Of a stretch of 47,661 nt of DNA, positions 11,664 through 20,951 are shown piece by piece. Source of the stretch: Streptococcus mitis 17/34 (GTDB lineage Bacteria > Bacillota > Bacilli > Lactobacillales > Streptococcaceae); assembly GCA_000430305.1 (NCBI GenBank), contig ASZZ01000014.1:1-47661 (forward strand). Reading direction: 5' to 3'. Under the pieces are notes generated by a model. The model was not told the origin of the DNA, ran no database searches, and saw nothing but the letters and a program-made list of their open reading frames with translations. The position numbers and the translations under genes are program-made. Within the stretch, counting starts at the first letter, position 1, and every line of letters begins with the position of its first letter.

Positions 11664-12251
11664 TTATTCCTCGATGTTTTCAGCGTCATCATCAGAAAAC
11701 TCATCGTCTTCTTCGTTGAGATCCACGTCTTCTCCCAAGTCATCTGGGGCGATTTCGTTGATCTCTGCATCATAAGCTTCCACTTCATTTTTCTCATCAT
11801 CTGGATTTTCATCATCGTATGAAAGAGCTGGATCTGCTTCGTATGCATCTTCATCTTCAGGATCATCTGCATTGTAGTCAATAGCATCTGAATCGCCATC
11901 CATGAAGGCATTGACACGTTTTTTCTTAGCTTTTGGTGCTACTTCATCGTCGTCATTTTCCTCAAGAGCGATGATTTCTTCGTCGATTTCGTCCACACCA
12001 TACCATGAACGAAGACCCCATTTGTTGTCTCCAAGTGAGATAAAGCTACCGTCAAAGTTCAACTCTGTGTAGAACAAAGGCAAAGCTTCACGGATATCGC
12101 TGTTTGATGTTCCAAGGTAGTTTTGAATTTCGTTTACAAGATCGCTAAAATGCATCTCATGATCGCGACCACGAAGTTCCAAGATAGCACGCGCTACCTC
12201 AATCATAGATAGTTCACTTTTTTCTTGCTCAGCAAATACTTCTAATTCCAA
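11664..12251 (-). CDS. rpoE: RNA polymerase delta subunit
   Basis: A 195-aa protein that increases RNA polymerase recycling and promoter selectivity in Firmicutes. An N-terminal folded domain (about 1-90, [20 protein letters not shown] to [10 protein letters not shown]) precedes a very acidic disordered tail. I choose the TTG at 12251: the nearby in-frame ATG at 12266 lies within the Shine-Dalgarno sequence (AGGAG, 8 bases before the TTG), and 195 aa matches the pneumococcal protein. The promoter is TTGACT, 17 bp, TAAAAT. The gene lies upstream of pyrG, the usual Gram-positive order. Confidence 0.93.
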   Translation of the reverse strand: MELEVFAEQEKSELSMIEVARAILELRGRDHEMHFSDLVNEIQNYLGTSNSDIREALPLFYTELNFDGSFISLGDNKWGLRSWYGVDEIDEEIIALEENDDDEVAPKAKKKRVNAFMDGDSDAIDYNADDPEDEDAYEADPALSYDDENPDDEKNEVEAYDAEINEIAPDDLGEDVDLNEEDDEFSDDDAENIEE

Positions 12252-12323
12252 AGCGTTTCTCCTCATTTATACTACTATCGCCAGAGCGAACAGACTCTGA
12301 CCTCATTTTATCATTTACTCTTT

Positions 12324-12352
12324 ATTTTACGATAATTTTGCGGAATAGTCAA
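12324..12352 (-). promoter_or_regulatory. rpoE promoter
   Basis: Minus-strand TTGACT (12352-12347), 17 bp, TAAAAT (12329-12324). Confidence 0.7.
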
Positions 12353-12365
12353 AGGTTAAGGGGAA

Positions 12366-13121
12366 CTAATACAAATCTTCTAAGCTTCTGTATTCAATAA
12401 TTTCATTTTTGATAATATTCTTTTTAAACTCAAAATGTTTTAAAGGATTATCAACTAATACTAACTTTGGAATATCATCAAGGTTTGTGACCAAGGATAA
12501 AATAAAATCCGATTGAAACTCCTTGGCTTTTTCAAATTCTTTTGCAGTTAAACGCACACGCCCCTTAGATTTTCGGATACCTTTTACTTCGGCAAGGTAA
12601 GAATGCTCTTGAACATCTACTTGGAAATCATATCCATCACCATAAAGACGAGCATCGGTTAACTGTCCACCTTCGAATTTTTCTTCTTTATCAAAATGAA
12701 GGATAAAATAATTTTCTGCCTCCATCCCAGTTTCCTGTAGACGTTTGAATTTAGTTCGAATGATTGGCTTTTCAATGGTAGTAATACCTGTTTTCTTTCC
12801 TTCGCTGGCAAGTAACATTTTAACTATTTCAGCATAACTATGAACATCTTCATTTCCAAACATCATATCAATTGAATCTTTACGAAAACGGTAAACTTCA
12901 GCTTTCTGCCACCAACCTTTTCGATCATTGTCAAAATAAGGATCAAATAAGTCCATTCTATTTTTTACAACTCCAGTTGTTTCAGCAATTCCCAGAGAAA
13001 CCACATAGCGATAAAACTCCGACTTGCTAGAACATTGAAATTCTTTTATAAATAGCTTATCAAACTTGGCAAGACCGTAGCCAATTAAATTTAACAATTC
13101 ATAATGAGGGTGTTTGGACAT
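12366..13121 (-). CDS. Orphan DUF3883-type protein with nuclease-like fold
   Basis: A 251-aa protein whose C-terminal half (about 150-235) reads YGDGYDFQVDVQ, then YLAEVKGIR, then RVRLTAKEFEKAKEF. This matches the DUF3883 pattern, a PD-(D/E)XK-like fold (D, then ExK) found in restriction and other DNA-metabolism proteins. The N-terminal part is helical and unrecognised. The start at 13121 has GGAG six bases upstream, and the alternative ATG at 13136 lies in that site. No methylase or helicase partner is adjacent. An extended -10 (TGG-TATAAT) overlaps the valS terminator. The DNA-related role is inferred. Confidence 0.65.
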   Translation of the reverse strand: MSKHPHYELLNLIGYGLAKFDKLFIKEFQCSSKSEFYRYVVSLGIAETTGVVKNRMDLFDPYFDNDRKGWWQKAEVYRFRKDSIDMMFGNEDVHSYAEIVKMLLASEGKKTGITTIEKPIIRTKFKRLQETGMEAENYFILHFDKEEKFEGGQLTDARLYGDGYDFQVDVQEHSYLAEVKGIRKSKGRVRLTAKEFEKAKEFQSDFILSLVTNLDDIPKLVLVDNPLKHFEFKKNIIKNEIIEYRSLEDLY

Positions 13122-13160
13122 CACTTTCTCCATCAATAGATATTGATTTCATTATACCAA

Positions 13161-13184
13161 AAAACACGGCTCATCACCGTGTTT
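13161..13184 (-). terminator. Terminator of the valS operon
   Basis: Perfect AAACACGG/CCGTGTTT hairpin, running into TTTTTTGG on the minus strand. Confidence 0.85.
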
Positions 13185-13190
13185 CTGTGT

Positions 13191-15842
13191 TTATTTAACG
13201 AGTTTCTTCATCTCATCAATACGTGCTACGGTCGCGTCGTATTTCGCTTGGTAGTCGGCTTGTTTGTCGCGTTCTTTTTGGACGACTTCTGATTTGGCGT
13301 TGGCTACGAAGCGTTCGTTAGAGAGCTTCTTACCAACCATATCCAGTTCTTTTTGCCATTTAGCTAGTTCCTTGTCGAGACGAGCTAGTTCTTCTTCGAC
13401 ATTGAGGAGGTCAGCCAGTGGCAAGTAGATTTCTGCTCCTGTGATGACGCTTGACATAGCGAGTTCAGGGGCAGGGATGTTTGATGCGATTTCCAAGTGT
13501 TCTGGATTTGTGAAGCGTTTGATGTAGTTGACATTGCTGTTAAAGAAAGCTTCCAAGTCACTATCGCTTGTCTTAACAAGGATGGTGATAGGCTTACTTG
13601 GTGCTACGTTTACTTCTGCACGCGCATTACGAACGGCACGAATCAAGTCTTTGAGACTTTCCACACCAGTGTGGGCTGCAAGATCTTCAAAGGCTGGATT
13701 GACAGTTGGGTATTCTGCTGTAACGATAGAGCCTTCTGAGATTTGTCCAAAGATTTCCTCTGTCACGAATGGCATGATTGGGTGAAGGAGACGAAGGATC
13801 TTGTCCAAAGTGTAAAGGAGAACAGAACGTGTGATAACTTTCTCTTCTTCGTTGTCGCTATAAAGGACTTCCTTGGTCAACTCAACGTACCAGTCCGCAA
13901 ACTCATCCCAGATGAAGTTGTAGAGGATGTGTCCAGCCACACCAAACTCAAACTTATCAAAGTTGGCAGTAGCTTTTCCAATGGTTTCATTGAGGTTGTG
14001 AAGAATCCAGCGGTCAGTGACATTTCCAGCTTCCTTATTAACAACTTTTTCCACATTAGCCGTTGCTTGCTCAAGGGTCAATCCTTCATTGTTCATGAGG
14101 ATATAGCGAGAGATATTCCAGATCTTGTTAATGAAGTTCCATGAAGCATCCATTTTCTCATAAGAGAAGCGCACGTCTTGACCTGGCGCAGAACCGTTTG
14201 AAAGGAACCAACGGAGGGCATCGGCACCGTATTTCTCGATAACATCCATTGGGTCAATCCCGTTACCAAGAGATTTAGACATCTTGCGTCCTTGCTCGTC
14301 ACGGATAAGACCGTGGATAAGGACGTTTTGGAATGGCTGACGGCCAGTGAATTCCAAAGATTGGAAGATCATACGAGACACCCAGAAGAAGATGATATCG
14401 TAACCTGTTACCAAGGTTGAAGTTGGGAAGTAACGTTTGAAGTCTTCTGAGTCGACATCAGGCCAGCCCATGGTTGAGAATGGCCAAAGGGCAGAACTGA
14501 ACCAAGTATCCAAGACGTCTTCGTCCTGAGTCCATCCGTCACCTTCTGGAGCTTCTTCTCCGACATACATTTCACCCTCGGCATTGTACCAGGCAGGGAT
14601 TTGGTGACCCCACCAGAGCTGGCGTGAAATAACCCAGTCGTGGACATTTTCCATCCATTGGAGGAAGGTATCATTGAAACGAGGTGGATAAAATTCTACC
14701 TTGTCTTCTGTGTCTTGGTTGGCAATAGCATTTTTAGCCAATTGGTCCATCTTAACAAACCATTGAGTAGACAGGCGTGGTTCAACCACAACACCTGTAC
14801 GCTCTGAGTGACCAACACTGTGGACACGTTTTTCGATTTTAACGAGGGCACCGATTTCTTCCAACTTAGCAACGACTGCCTTACGAGCTTCAAAACGGTC
14901 CATGCCTGCAAATTCGAAGGCCAAGTCATTCATAGTTCCGTCGTCGTTCATGACGTTGACTTGTGGCAAGTTGTGGCGTTGACCAACCAAGAAGTCGTTT
15001 GGATCGTGGGCAGGTGTGATTTTCACGACACCAGTACCAAACTCAGGATCTGCGTGTTCGTCTCCAACGATTGGAATCAATTTATTAGCGATTGGAAGGA
15101 TAACATTTTTACCAATCAAGTCCTTGTAGCGTGGGTCTTCTGGATTGACCGCAACCGCAACGTCCCCAAACATGGTCTCAGGACGAGTAGTCGCAACTTC
15201 AAGGGCGCGTGAGCCGTCTTCCAACATATAGTTCATGTGATAGAAGGCACCTTCAACATCCTTGTGGATTACCTCGATATCAGAAAGGGCTGTGCGAGCT
15301 GCTGGGTCCCAGTTGATGATAAACTCACCACGGTAAATCCAGCCTTTCTTGTAAAGGTCCACAAAGACCTTGCGAACAGCTTTTGACAAACCTTCATCAA
15401 GCGTGAAACGCTCACGAGAGTAGTCTACAGAGAGCCCCATCTTGCCCCACTGTTCCTTGATGGTCGTCGCATATTCGTCTTTCCATTCCCAGACTTTCTC
15501 GAGGAATTTTTCACGACCGAGGTCATAACGGCTGATGCCCTCACCACGCAAGCGCTCCTCAACCTTCGCCTGAGTGGCAATCCCCGCGTGATCCATACCA
15601 GGAAGCCAAAGGGTATCAAAACCTTGCATGCGTTTTTGACGGATGATGATATCTTGCAAAGTCGTATCCCAAGCGTGACCAAGGTGAAGTTTACCAGTCA
15701 CGTTTGGTGGTGGAATCACGATCGAATAAGGCTTAGCCTTTTGATCGCCTGAAGGCTTGAAAACATCGGCGTCAAGCCATTTTTGGTAACGACCAGCCTC
15801 AACCTCGGCTGGATTGTATTTAGGTGAAAGTTCTTTAGACAT
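13191..15842 (-). CDS. valS: Valyl-tRNA synthetase
   Basis: An 883-aa class I synthetase charging tRNA-Val. The HIGH-type motif is in [14 protein letters not shown] (about residue 50) and the KMSKS loop in [11 protein letters not shown] (about 525). The editing domain lies between them and a C-terminal coiled coil (about 810-883) follows. It is the third gene of an operon headed by a T-box leader. Its start overlaps the kinase-like gene by 8 bp, so valine starvation control would also raise the two upstream genes. Confidence 0.97.
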   Translation of the reverse strand: MSKELSPKYNPAEVEAGRYQKWLDADVFKPSGDQKAKPYSIVIPPPNVTGKLHLGHAWDTTLQDIIIRQKRMQGFDTLWLPGMDHAGIATQAKVEERLRGEGISRYDLGREKFLEKVWEWKDEYATTIKEQWGKMGLSVDYSRERFTLDEGLSKAVRKVFVDLYKKGWIYRGEFIINWDPAARTALSDIEVIHKDVEGAFYHMNYMLEDGSRALEVATTRPETMFGDVAVAVNPEDPRYKDLIGKNVILPIANKLIPIVGDEHADPEFGTGVVKITPAHDPNDFLVGQRHNLPQVNVMNDDGTMNDLAFEFAGMDRFEARKAVVAKLEEIGALVKIEKRVHSVGHSERTGVVVEPRLSTQWFVKMDQLAKNAIANQDTEDKVEFYPPRFNDTFLQWMENVHDWVISRQLWWGHQIPAWYNAEGEMYVGEEAPEGDGWTQDEDVLDTWFSSALWPFSTMGWPDVDSEDFKRYFPTSTLVTGYDIIFFWVSRMIFQSLEFTGRQPFQNVLIHGLIRDEQGRKMSKSLGNGIDPMDVIEKYGADALRWFLSNGSAPGQDVRFSYEKMDASWNFINKIWNISRYILMNNEGLTLEQATANVEKVVNKEAGNVTDRWILHNLNETIGKATANFDKFEFGVAGHILYNFIWDEFADWYVELTKEVLYSDNEEEKVITRSVLLYTLDKILRLLHPIMPFVTEEIFGQISEGSIVTAEYPTVNPAFEDLAAHTGVESLKDLIRAVRNARAEVNVAPSKPITILVKTSDSDLEAFFNSNVNYIKRFTNPEHLEIASNIPAPELAMSSVITGAEIYLPLADLLNVEEELARLDKELAKWQKELDMVGKKLSNERFVANAKSEVVQKERDKQADYQAKYDATVARIDEMKKLVK

Positions 15843-16413
15843 GTGTTTGTCCTTTCTCTATTGTATTCATTTTATCTTGAATCTGCTTAGCAACCTCTTC
15901 TGCAGACAGATTCGTATTATTTATTTTAAAGTAGTGGTGCAACTCATTGGGTTGATGTTGGGAATTTAATTGAAGTGTTTCAGCAGTCTCTAAAATTTCT
16001 CTTTCAGATACCTCAATATGTCGTTTTAAGGGTTTGTGCTTTAATCGATTCTCCGTTCGATTTCGACGTAAGCGCTCTTCAAGGCTTGTTTCCAATTCAA
16101 CAAAAAGAATCTCTTGATGATAGTCATTCAATAAATCCTGAATTTGCTTCAAATACATCAGCTGGTACTGATTTGAAAAATCAATCACGTCTGTTAAAAT
16201 CACAGATCGCTGATTTCTTGCACTTGCTCCAAGAAAAGAAAAGGTCATTCCACGAACAAATTCCCACATTTCCTCTGTAAAGTCCTGATAGATTTCTAGT
16301 GCAAAATCGATAGCCTGATGGTTATAAAAGAGGGTAGAATCCGTCAGTCGAGATAGTTCTTGACCAATCGTCATTTTTCCTGAAGCTGGAGCACCAATGA
16401 TGAAAAGATGCAT
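15835..16413 (-). CDS. P-loop kinase-like protein
   Basis: A 192-aa nucleotide kinase-like ATPase with Walker [12 protein letters not shown] at residues 7-17 and later [20 protein letters not shown] in the position of a lid/arginine region. It resembles shikimate/adenylate-kinase-type small kinases annotated only as AAA family. The substrate is unknown. The start at 16413 overlaps the stop of the upstream gene (TGATG), has GGGAGG 6 bases before it, and replaces an in-frame ATG at 16428. It is translationally coupled on both sides. Confidence 0.8.
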   Translation of the reverse strand: MHLFIIGAPASGKMTIGQELSRLTDSTLFYNHQAIDFALEIYQDFTEEMWEFVRGMTFSFLGASARNQRSVILTDVIDFSNQYQLMYLKQIQDLLNDYHQEILFVELETSLEERLRRNRTENRLKHKPLKRHIEVSEREILETAETLQLNSQHQPNELHHYFKINNTNLSAEEVAKQIQDKMNTIEKGQTHV

Positions 16414-17537
16414 CAAATTACCTCCCACTCACTCCTCAGCAAGCCATATATCAGACTGTCACAACGGTTGCCTTGAGCATCTTTGCGGTCTCGGATACGA
16501 GCTTCAAGGGTAAAGCCAAGCTTTTCTGCAACTCGTTGACTTTGGACATTGTATCCAAAACAAGTTAGTTCAATCTTGTGAAGACCAAGTTCTTTAAAAG
16601 CTAGATCAATCAAGGCACGCGCCGCTTCTGGCACATAACCGCGTCCCCAATAGTCTGGGTGTAAGGTATAACCAATCTCAAGCACATCATCTTCATGACG
16701 ATGGTTGAAATCAACAGAGCCGATGATAGTATCGGTCCCTTTAACCACTATGCCGTAACCAGCTGGGAGATTGTCCTTTTCATTTCGCTCAGGAAGGATA
16801 TGCTCCAGATAATAAATCTCATCTTCCAAGGTCTTTACAGGTGGAAAACTTGCTGGGTAAGAAACTTCTGGACGACTAGCATAATCAAAGATATCCTCAG
16901 CATCCGCCACTGTGCGGACTCGTAAGACCAGACGCTCTGTTTCCAACCGTTCTGGCAGTTCAGTTCTTGCCATCCTTTTCCTCGCTTTCTTAATGAAGCT
17001 CCCCATAGGGTCTACTCGGTCATCTAAATAGCGATAAACGCGCTGGTGGCCGTCCCCCATAAAGTAAGTCGGCGCAAAACGGTCATTCTTAAAATGCCCC
17101 TTGTCATCCAAAAGTTCTGGATTAGCTAGTCGTTCGATAATCTTGGCAAAGATATGACAGATTCCATCTTCCTCGATAATCCGATCTACCTGACAATCCA
17201 ATACTACTGGACAGTCCTCTAAAATCGGTGCCTGAGTTCGTTCAGAAATCTCGTAGTCTATCTCCAGGTGTTTCAATTTCTCTCGATGACTGATAAAACC
17301 AGCCTGCTCCATCTCGAGAATGAGATTTTCATCAGGAATATTCACAGTAAACTTCTGGTAATGCTTGATTTGCTCAGCCGCATTTTCCTCAGCACCAACA
17401 CCGATGACTAGCCAATCTCCCAAGCTATAAGAGGAACTGCAGGTCGTGATATTGTGCCCAAAATTCTGATCCTGATACCCCAAAATGAAAATAGGAAAGC
17501 CATAGTAGAGTTTACTTGTTTTAAAAGATTGCTTCAT
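16413..17537 (-). CDS. Flavin-reductase-like/GNAT acetyltransferase fusion
   Basis: A 374-aa two-domain protein. Residues 1-195 resemble FMN-binding flavoreductases (SKLYYGFPIFILGYQDQNFG, then CPVVLDCQVDRIIEEDGICH). Residues 200-374 form a RimJ/RimL-type GNAT domain (LETERLVLRVRTVADAEDIF, acetyl-CoA loop GYTLHPDYWGRGYVPEAARA, C-terminal GFTLEARIRD). It is the first gene after the T-box. The combination suggests a redox or acetylation role, but the target is not visible. Confidence 0.85.
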   Translation of the reverse strand: MKQSFKTSKLYYGFPIFILGYQDQNFGHNITTCSSSYSLGDWLVIGVGAEENAAEQIKHYQKFTVNIPDENLILEMEQAGFISHREKLKHLEIDYEISERTQAPILEDCPVVLDCQVDRIIEEDGICHIFAKIIERLANPELLDDKGHFKNDRFAPTYFMGDGHQRVYRYLDDRVDPMGSFIKKARKRMARTELPERLETERLVLRVRTVADAEDIFDYASRPEVSYPASFPPVKTLEDEIYYLEHILPERNEKDNLPAGYGIVVKGTDTIIGSVDFNHRHEDDVLEIGYTLHPDYWGRGYVPEAARALIDLAFKELGLHKIELTCFGYNVQSQRVAEKLGFTLEARIRDRKDAQGNRCDSLIYGLLRSEWEVI

Positions 17538-17561
17538 AACAACCTCCTTTTACTAAGACGC

Positions 17562-17771
17562 AAAAGAAAATCCCTGCCATCTACATGACAGGGACGAATG
17601 TGCTTATCCGCGGTACCACCCAATTTCGGGCAGTTGCCCGCAACTCTCGTCTTTAAAACAAAAAGACACTTTTATTTCAATTTTTCATCCATTAGCAACT
17701 AGTTTTGACACATTTGTGGACTTCTCAGCACCGCCACTTTCTGTAAAATGTGGGATTCAAAACACCTCTAA
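17562..17771 (-). ncRNA. T-box leader of the valS operon
   Basis: The antiterminator T-box core GGTGGTACCGCGG is at 17620-17608 on the minus strand. It is followed by the terminator CCCTGTCAT/ATGGCAGGG (17594-17572) with a TTTTCTTTT tail, which ends about 25 bp before the first gene. Upstream is a GGTG-containing stem I region. A GTC triplet in AAATGTGTCAAAA is a plausible valine specifier, consistent with valS at the end of the operon. The promoter is TTGCAT (17807-17802), 17 bp, TACAAT (17784-17779). Confidence 0.93.
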
Positions 17772-17820
17772 TGGCTCTATTGTAGCAAGATTTTTTCGGA
17801 AATGCAAGGCACAAGAAAGA

Positions 17821-18217
17821 TTACTTGAACTTGATGCCGTTTTCTTTCAATTTCTTAATAGTAGCTGGTCCGATTCCTTTTAAGGCAAGGAGTTCTTTTT
17901 CAGTCCAGTTTTTAAAATCTGACGCAGACTTGATACCTTCATCGTAGAAAGTTTTGGCACGGTCAAGTGGAAGTCCACCCAAGTTTGCTGCAAAATCTTC
18001 TACAGAATTGGCTACTTTTTGAGCTTGCTCTTTGGTAGCTTCTACTGCTTGTTCAACTTTTTTTAGAAACAGCCTTACCAGCTTCGCTCGCTGACTGCTC
18101 TGCACGTTTCACGACTTTCTTTGTCTCTTCTACAACCTTAGTCACAGTACTTGAAAAGGCACCTGCGCGACGGAGGCTATTTCGTAATTGTTTTTTACGA
18201 TTGAGTTTCTTTGACAT
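17821..18217 (-). pseudogene. Helix-hairpin-helix protein gene with a frameshift
   Basis: The frame from 18217 (MSKKLNRKKQLRNSLRRAGA...) runs 54 codons to a TGA at 18053, directly after a run of seven A (18064-18058 on the minus strand). With six A it continues into KKVEQAVEATKEQAQKV and a C-terminal helix-hairpin-helix (ELLALKGIGPATIKKLKENG), giving about 131 aa. The N-terminal half is a basic/coiled-coil segment. The intact form is a small probable DNA-binding or phasin-like protein of unknown role. The damage is a single inserted base. Confidence 0.8.
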
Positions 18218-18233
18218 GATAAAATCCTTTCAA

Positions 18234-18262
18234 TAAAAAACCCCTGTTCTGACAAGGATTTA
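18234..18262 (-). terminator. Terminator-like hairpin at the 5' end of the helix-hairpin-helix transcript
   Basis: AAATCCTTGT and ACAGGGGTTT arms with two G-U pairs, then TTTTTTATT. It terminates readthrough from 18313, but a promoter just upstream would also place it at the very start of the next transcript. Confidence 0.65.
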
Positions 18263-18270
18263 ATATAAAT

Positions 18271-18299
18271 ATTCTATCAAGATTTTAGTAAAAAATCAA
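18271..18299 (-). promoter_or_regulatory. Promoter upstream of the helix-hairpin-helix gene
   Basis: Minus-strand TTGATT (18299-18294), 17 bp, TAGAAT (18276-18271). Initiation would be near 18264. Confidence 0.55.
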
Positions 18300-18312
18300 G
18301 AATCTTTCTCGT

Positions 18313-18567
18313 TTAATAATTTCGCTCACCAAACAAGCCATCTGGTAAATCATGGAATCCCTTACCTGCCTTGAAATTTTCAAATTTTCCAAGCAAGAAC
18401 TGATAAGCATCCAAACGGCTTTCGTAGCGAATCATGGCATCTTTGGCACGTTCGTCTTGGTCTTCTTCGTAGACTTTTTGGCTTTCCTTGTGCGCCATGT
18501 CGTTAATCATAATCTGGGTATTGACCCAAGCTTCAAATTCCTTCATAAATTCTTGTTCGTAACTCAT
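18313..18567 (-). CDS. DUF1912 family protein
   Basis: An 84-aa highly charged helical protein (MSYEQEFMKEFEAWVNTQI, then DERAKDAMIRYESRLDAYQ) matching the streptococcal DUF1912 family, cytosolic with no known function. It is 9 bp downstream of the DUF438 gene and likely the last gene of that operon. Confidence 0.8.
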   Translation of the reverse strand: MSYEQEFMKEFEAWVNTQIMINDMAHKESQKVYEEDQDERAKDAMIRYESRLDAYQFLLGKFENFKAGKGFHDLPDGLFGERNY

Positions 18568-18576
18568 TTTTTCTCC

Positions 18577-19911
18577 TTATTCTAATCCACGGAAATAATC
18601 CGTGTCAATCTCACGGTAGGGTTGGATATCCTGAACATACTCCAACACACCCTGAAACTCTCCATTCTCATCGTGTACTGCAGCATAGGTGATGTGAACA
18701 AACTTACCTCGCGACTCAGACTTGAACCACATCTCATACTTGTCCTTGGTCCCCTCACGAAGTCCCTTCATAATAGTCTTGACCTTGTCCAAATACTTAG
18801 GCGGATGACAGAGTTCAACATTGCGCCCGACTTGGGACGGTGTCCGTTTGAAAATCATCTCATCAGCTGGCACATTGTCATTGTAATACTGGAAAATATC
18901 GTCTTTATTGACAAAGGTGATCTCCATAGGGAGGTGATTGAGGATGAGGTTGGCCTGCTCGACTGAGAGATAACCATTGCCAAAAGCCTGTTGACTATGG
19001 CGGTCCAGCACCGCTTCCTTTTCCTTAGGGGTAAAGGTAATGGTGAGCAGTCCTTCTGGCGTATCAATAACTTGCTGAACTTGCCCTTCTGCCGTATCTA
19101 GTTTCACGGGCTCCTCTGCACTCTTTTCCTCAACAAAACTCTGTCTTTCTGGCACCCATTTCTCAGATGGACGGATGATGGCATAACCATAGGCATCGCT
19201 CTCCTCCGCAATCTGAAGCCAGTCATCCTGAGTAAAGGACTCAAGGAGAATCATGAGAAGGATGGACTCTTCCTTGAAAATCATACTTTCAAATTCTGTC
19301 GCAAAAGCTTCAAAAGCTTCTTTTACGCTGCTAATTGACACTTCTGGCAATGACTTAGCTATCGCTAGGGCTGTCTGAAAGAGTTCTCTGATCTGATCAT
19401 CCACTCCCCACATGACCTTAGGAGGCGAATCATGACCATAGCGCTCCATGATAGGGAAAAATAACTCTTCCTTGCGCTGGTAGTGGATGTCAAATTGACC
19501 GACAAGTCCCATCTGACGGACCAAGCCCTTGCGCATCTCCGCAAGTATTTCTTCATCTTCCATAGACTCATAAGTATCTAACAATCTCCGAATGCGAATC
19601 AAGGTAGCGCGGAGTGCCAGATTTTCATCCTTGAAGACCCGAACTGGGTGACCAGGGTGTTCGGTATCCTCCACTTCGACACCTTTAACAGCATTTTTAA
19701 AAAGATTGGCATGGACATCGCATAGCTCCATGACATCTTCAAAGGTGACACCTGAATCCGAGTTCATCAGCTCGTGCTCCATAAGGGAAATCTCAATGGC
19801 TGAAACACCTGTAAAGGTCGCATCAAAGCGCTCCTGAACCGACTCAGGGGAAGCGCCATTGTGCAATTCTAACAAAATATCCCGTAGAATATGAATCCGT
19901 TCATCTGCCAT
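18577..19911 (-). CDS. DUF438/hemerythrin/PAS sensor-like protein
   Basis: A 444-aa protein with three regions: a DUF438 domain (about 1-70), a hemerythrin-like HHE four-helix segment with HPGHP near 100 and HYQRKEELFFPIMERYGH near 165, and a C-terminal PAS-like domain (about 310-435, LPMEITFVNKDDIFQYYND and VLEYVQDIQPYREI). No kinase or output domain follows. The family is linked to oxygen, iron or nitric-oxide sensing, and that role is inference here. Its start overlaps the DUF1858 stop (TAATG). Confidence 0.85.
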   Translation of the reverse strand: MADERIHILRDILLELHNGASPESVQERFDATFTGVSAIEISLMEHELMNSDSGVTFEDVMELCDVHANLFKNAVKGVEVEDTEHPGHPVRVFKDENLALRATLIRIRRLLDTYESMEDEEILAEMRKGLVRQMGLVGQFDIHYQRKEELFFPIMERYGHDSPPKVMWGVDDQIRELFQTALAIAKSLPEVSISSVKEAFEAFATEFESMIFKEESILLMILLESFTQDDWLQIAEESDAYGYAIIRPSEKWVPERQSFVEEKSAEEPVKLDTAEGQVQQVIDTPEGLLTITFTPKEKEAVLDRHSQQAFGNGYLSVEQANLILNHLPMEITFVNKDDIFQYYNDNVPADEMIFKRTPSQVGRNVELCHPPKYLDKVKTIMKGLREGTKDKYEMWFKSESRGKFVHITYAAVHDENGEFQGVLEYVQDIQPYREIDTDYFRGLE

Positions 19912-20144
19912 TAGTCTAATCCAATCACTTCGTAGCCATTTGCCTCCAGCGTGCGGACAATCTTGTCCATTGGAGTTCCTTCGAGTTTAGAACCCTGCTT
20001 AAGCGATACTTTGCGCCCGACTGTATTGCGCATCAAGGGATTAGCAAGGGGTTTAAAACCGAGTTCCACTAGGATTTCCAAGACCTCTGGATGCTTGTCC
20101 ACCACTTCTGCAACGGGAATTGACACATCGATGATATTGTCCAT
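19911..20144 (-). CDS. DUF1858 domain protein
   Basis: A 77-aa DUF1858 protein (IIDVSIPVAEVVDKHPEVLE, then LVELGFKPL), a domain often found with hybrid-cluster and hemerythrin-type proteins. The start at 20144 has GGAGGT 4-5 bases upstream. The longer ATG at 20156 would use a codon next to that site. It is translationally coupled to the DUF438 protein. A BOX element ends 24 bp upstream of its start, so the promoter must lie in or beyond the repeat. Confidence 0.85.
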   Translation of the reverse strand: MDNIIDVSIPVAEVVDKHPEVLEILVELGFKPLANPLMRNTVGRKVSLKQGSKLEGTPMDKIVRTLEANGYEVIGLD

Positions 20145-20167
20145 GACGACCTCCATTGTATGTTCTA

Positions 20168-20318
20168 ATACTCAATGAAAATCAAAGAGCAAACTAGGAA
20201 GCTATCCGCAGGTTGCTCAAAACAGTGTTTTGAGGTTGTGGATAGAACTGACGAAGTCAGTAACCATACCTACGGCAAGGTGAAGCTGACGTGGTTTGAA
20301 GAGATTTTCGAAGAGTAT
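20168..20318. repeat. BOX element 2
   Basis: A 151-bp copy of the element at 2877-3028 in the same orientation, with the same ends (ATACTC, GAGTAT) and the central GAACTGACGAAGTCAGTAAC. It is inserted directly upstream of the DUF1858 ribosome binding site. Confidence 0.9.
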
Positions 20319-20360
20319 AAAATGATTTTACTGCTTATATTATATCATAAGGAAAGAGAT

Positions 20361-20391
20361 TAAAAAACTAGCAGTACAAGACTTACTAGTT
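20361..20391 (-). terminator. Terminator after the small membrane-protein operon
   Basis: Minus-strand AACTAG and CTAGTT arms with an inner partial stem, followed by TTTTTT. Confidence 0.6.
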
Positions 20392-20412
20392 CTCTGAGAT
20401 TTGAATTACGGA

Positions 20413-20564
20413 CTAAAAAAGTTTAAAAAGCCAATCTAATAGCTTAAATAATAGCTTGTAAAATAGCAATTGGACTGCAAAAGAGATGATCATCCACAGG
20501 AATTTCACAATTCCAATAATCGGTTTGATAAAAATAATAGCAAGAAGACCCAAAAAAATTTCAT
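20413..20564 (-). pseudogene. Small membrane protein gene with a one-base frameshift
   Basis: An ATG at 20564 overlaps the stop of the upstream gene (ATGA) but frames only a short peptide, because the T-run in ATGAAATTTTTTTGG has seven T. With eight T it reads MKFFLGLLAIIFIKPIIGIV and continues hydrophobic to DWLFKLF, about 50 aa with two probable membrane segments, ending at the TAG at 20413. The length is one base short of whole codons, which supports a deletion. Function unknown. Confidence 0.7.
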
Positions 20565-20743
20565 TCTCTCTCCTCTGGCTTGATGAGCCACCGAGCCGTA
20601 TCCATCAACTTGTCTGCAATAAAAAGTTTCCCCAGACCGACAACGACATTGTCATCCTTCTTTATCGTTTTCATTACTTTTACACCTTGCATGGTCAAAA
20701 AGTAATTCCCATAAGTTTTAGCTAGAGTTTTTATGAGTCCCAT
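20561..20743 (-). CDS. Small hypothetical protein
   Basis: A 60-aa basic protein (MGLIKTLAKTYGNYFLTMQG, then DNVVVGLGKLFIADKLMDTA) with a good GAGGGAAG ribosome binding site. It has no recognised domain and could be peripheral to the membrane. It is coupled by a 4-bp overlap to the small membrane-protein gene, suggesting a two-gene unit ended by the hairpin at 20361. Confidence 0.65.
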   Translation of the reverse strand: MGLIKTLAKTYGNYFLTMQGVKVMKTIKKDDNVVVGLGKLFIADKLMDTARWLIKPEERE

Positions 20744-20924
20744 ATTATCTTCCCTCTTTTAACTACACTTTCAAAATATTAACGATAGCAGTCTTGCTGG
20801 CTATTTCTGTGAAATTTACTCTTTCTAATTCCTATACTATCATACAAGCTAAATTTTATAAAGCTGTTTAATAATGTTTAACTTTAGAAAGATTCCCCAG
20901 CATGCTTTGTAGTCATTTCCCCAC

Positions 20925-20948
20925 CAAAAAAGAGGGACTTCCCTCTTT
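20925..20948 (-). terminator. Terminator of the rimP-rbfA operon
   Basis: AAAGAGGG/CCCTCTTT hairpin with a TTTTTTGG tail on the minus strand, right after rbfA. Confidence 0.85.
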
Positions 20949-20951
20949 ATC

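Noticed and set aside
17562-17771. Other riboswitch class before the flavoreductase fusion (for example FMN)
   Set aside because: The GGTGGTACCGCGG core and the adjoining terminator identify a T-box.
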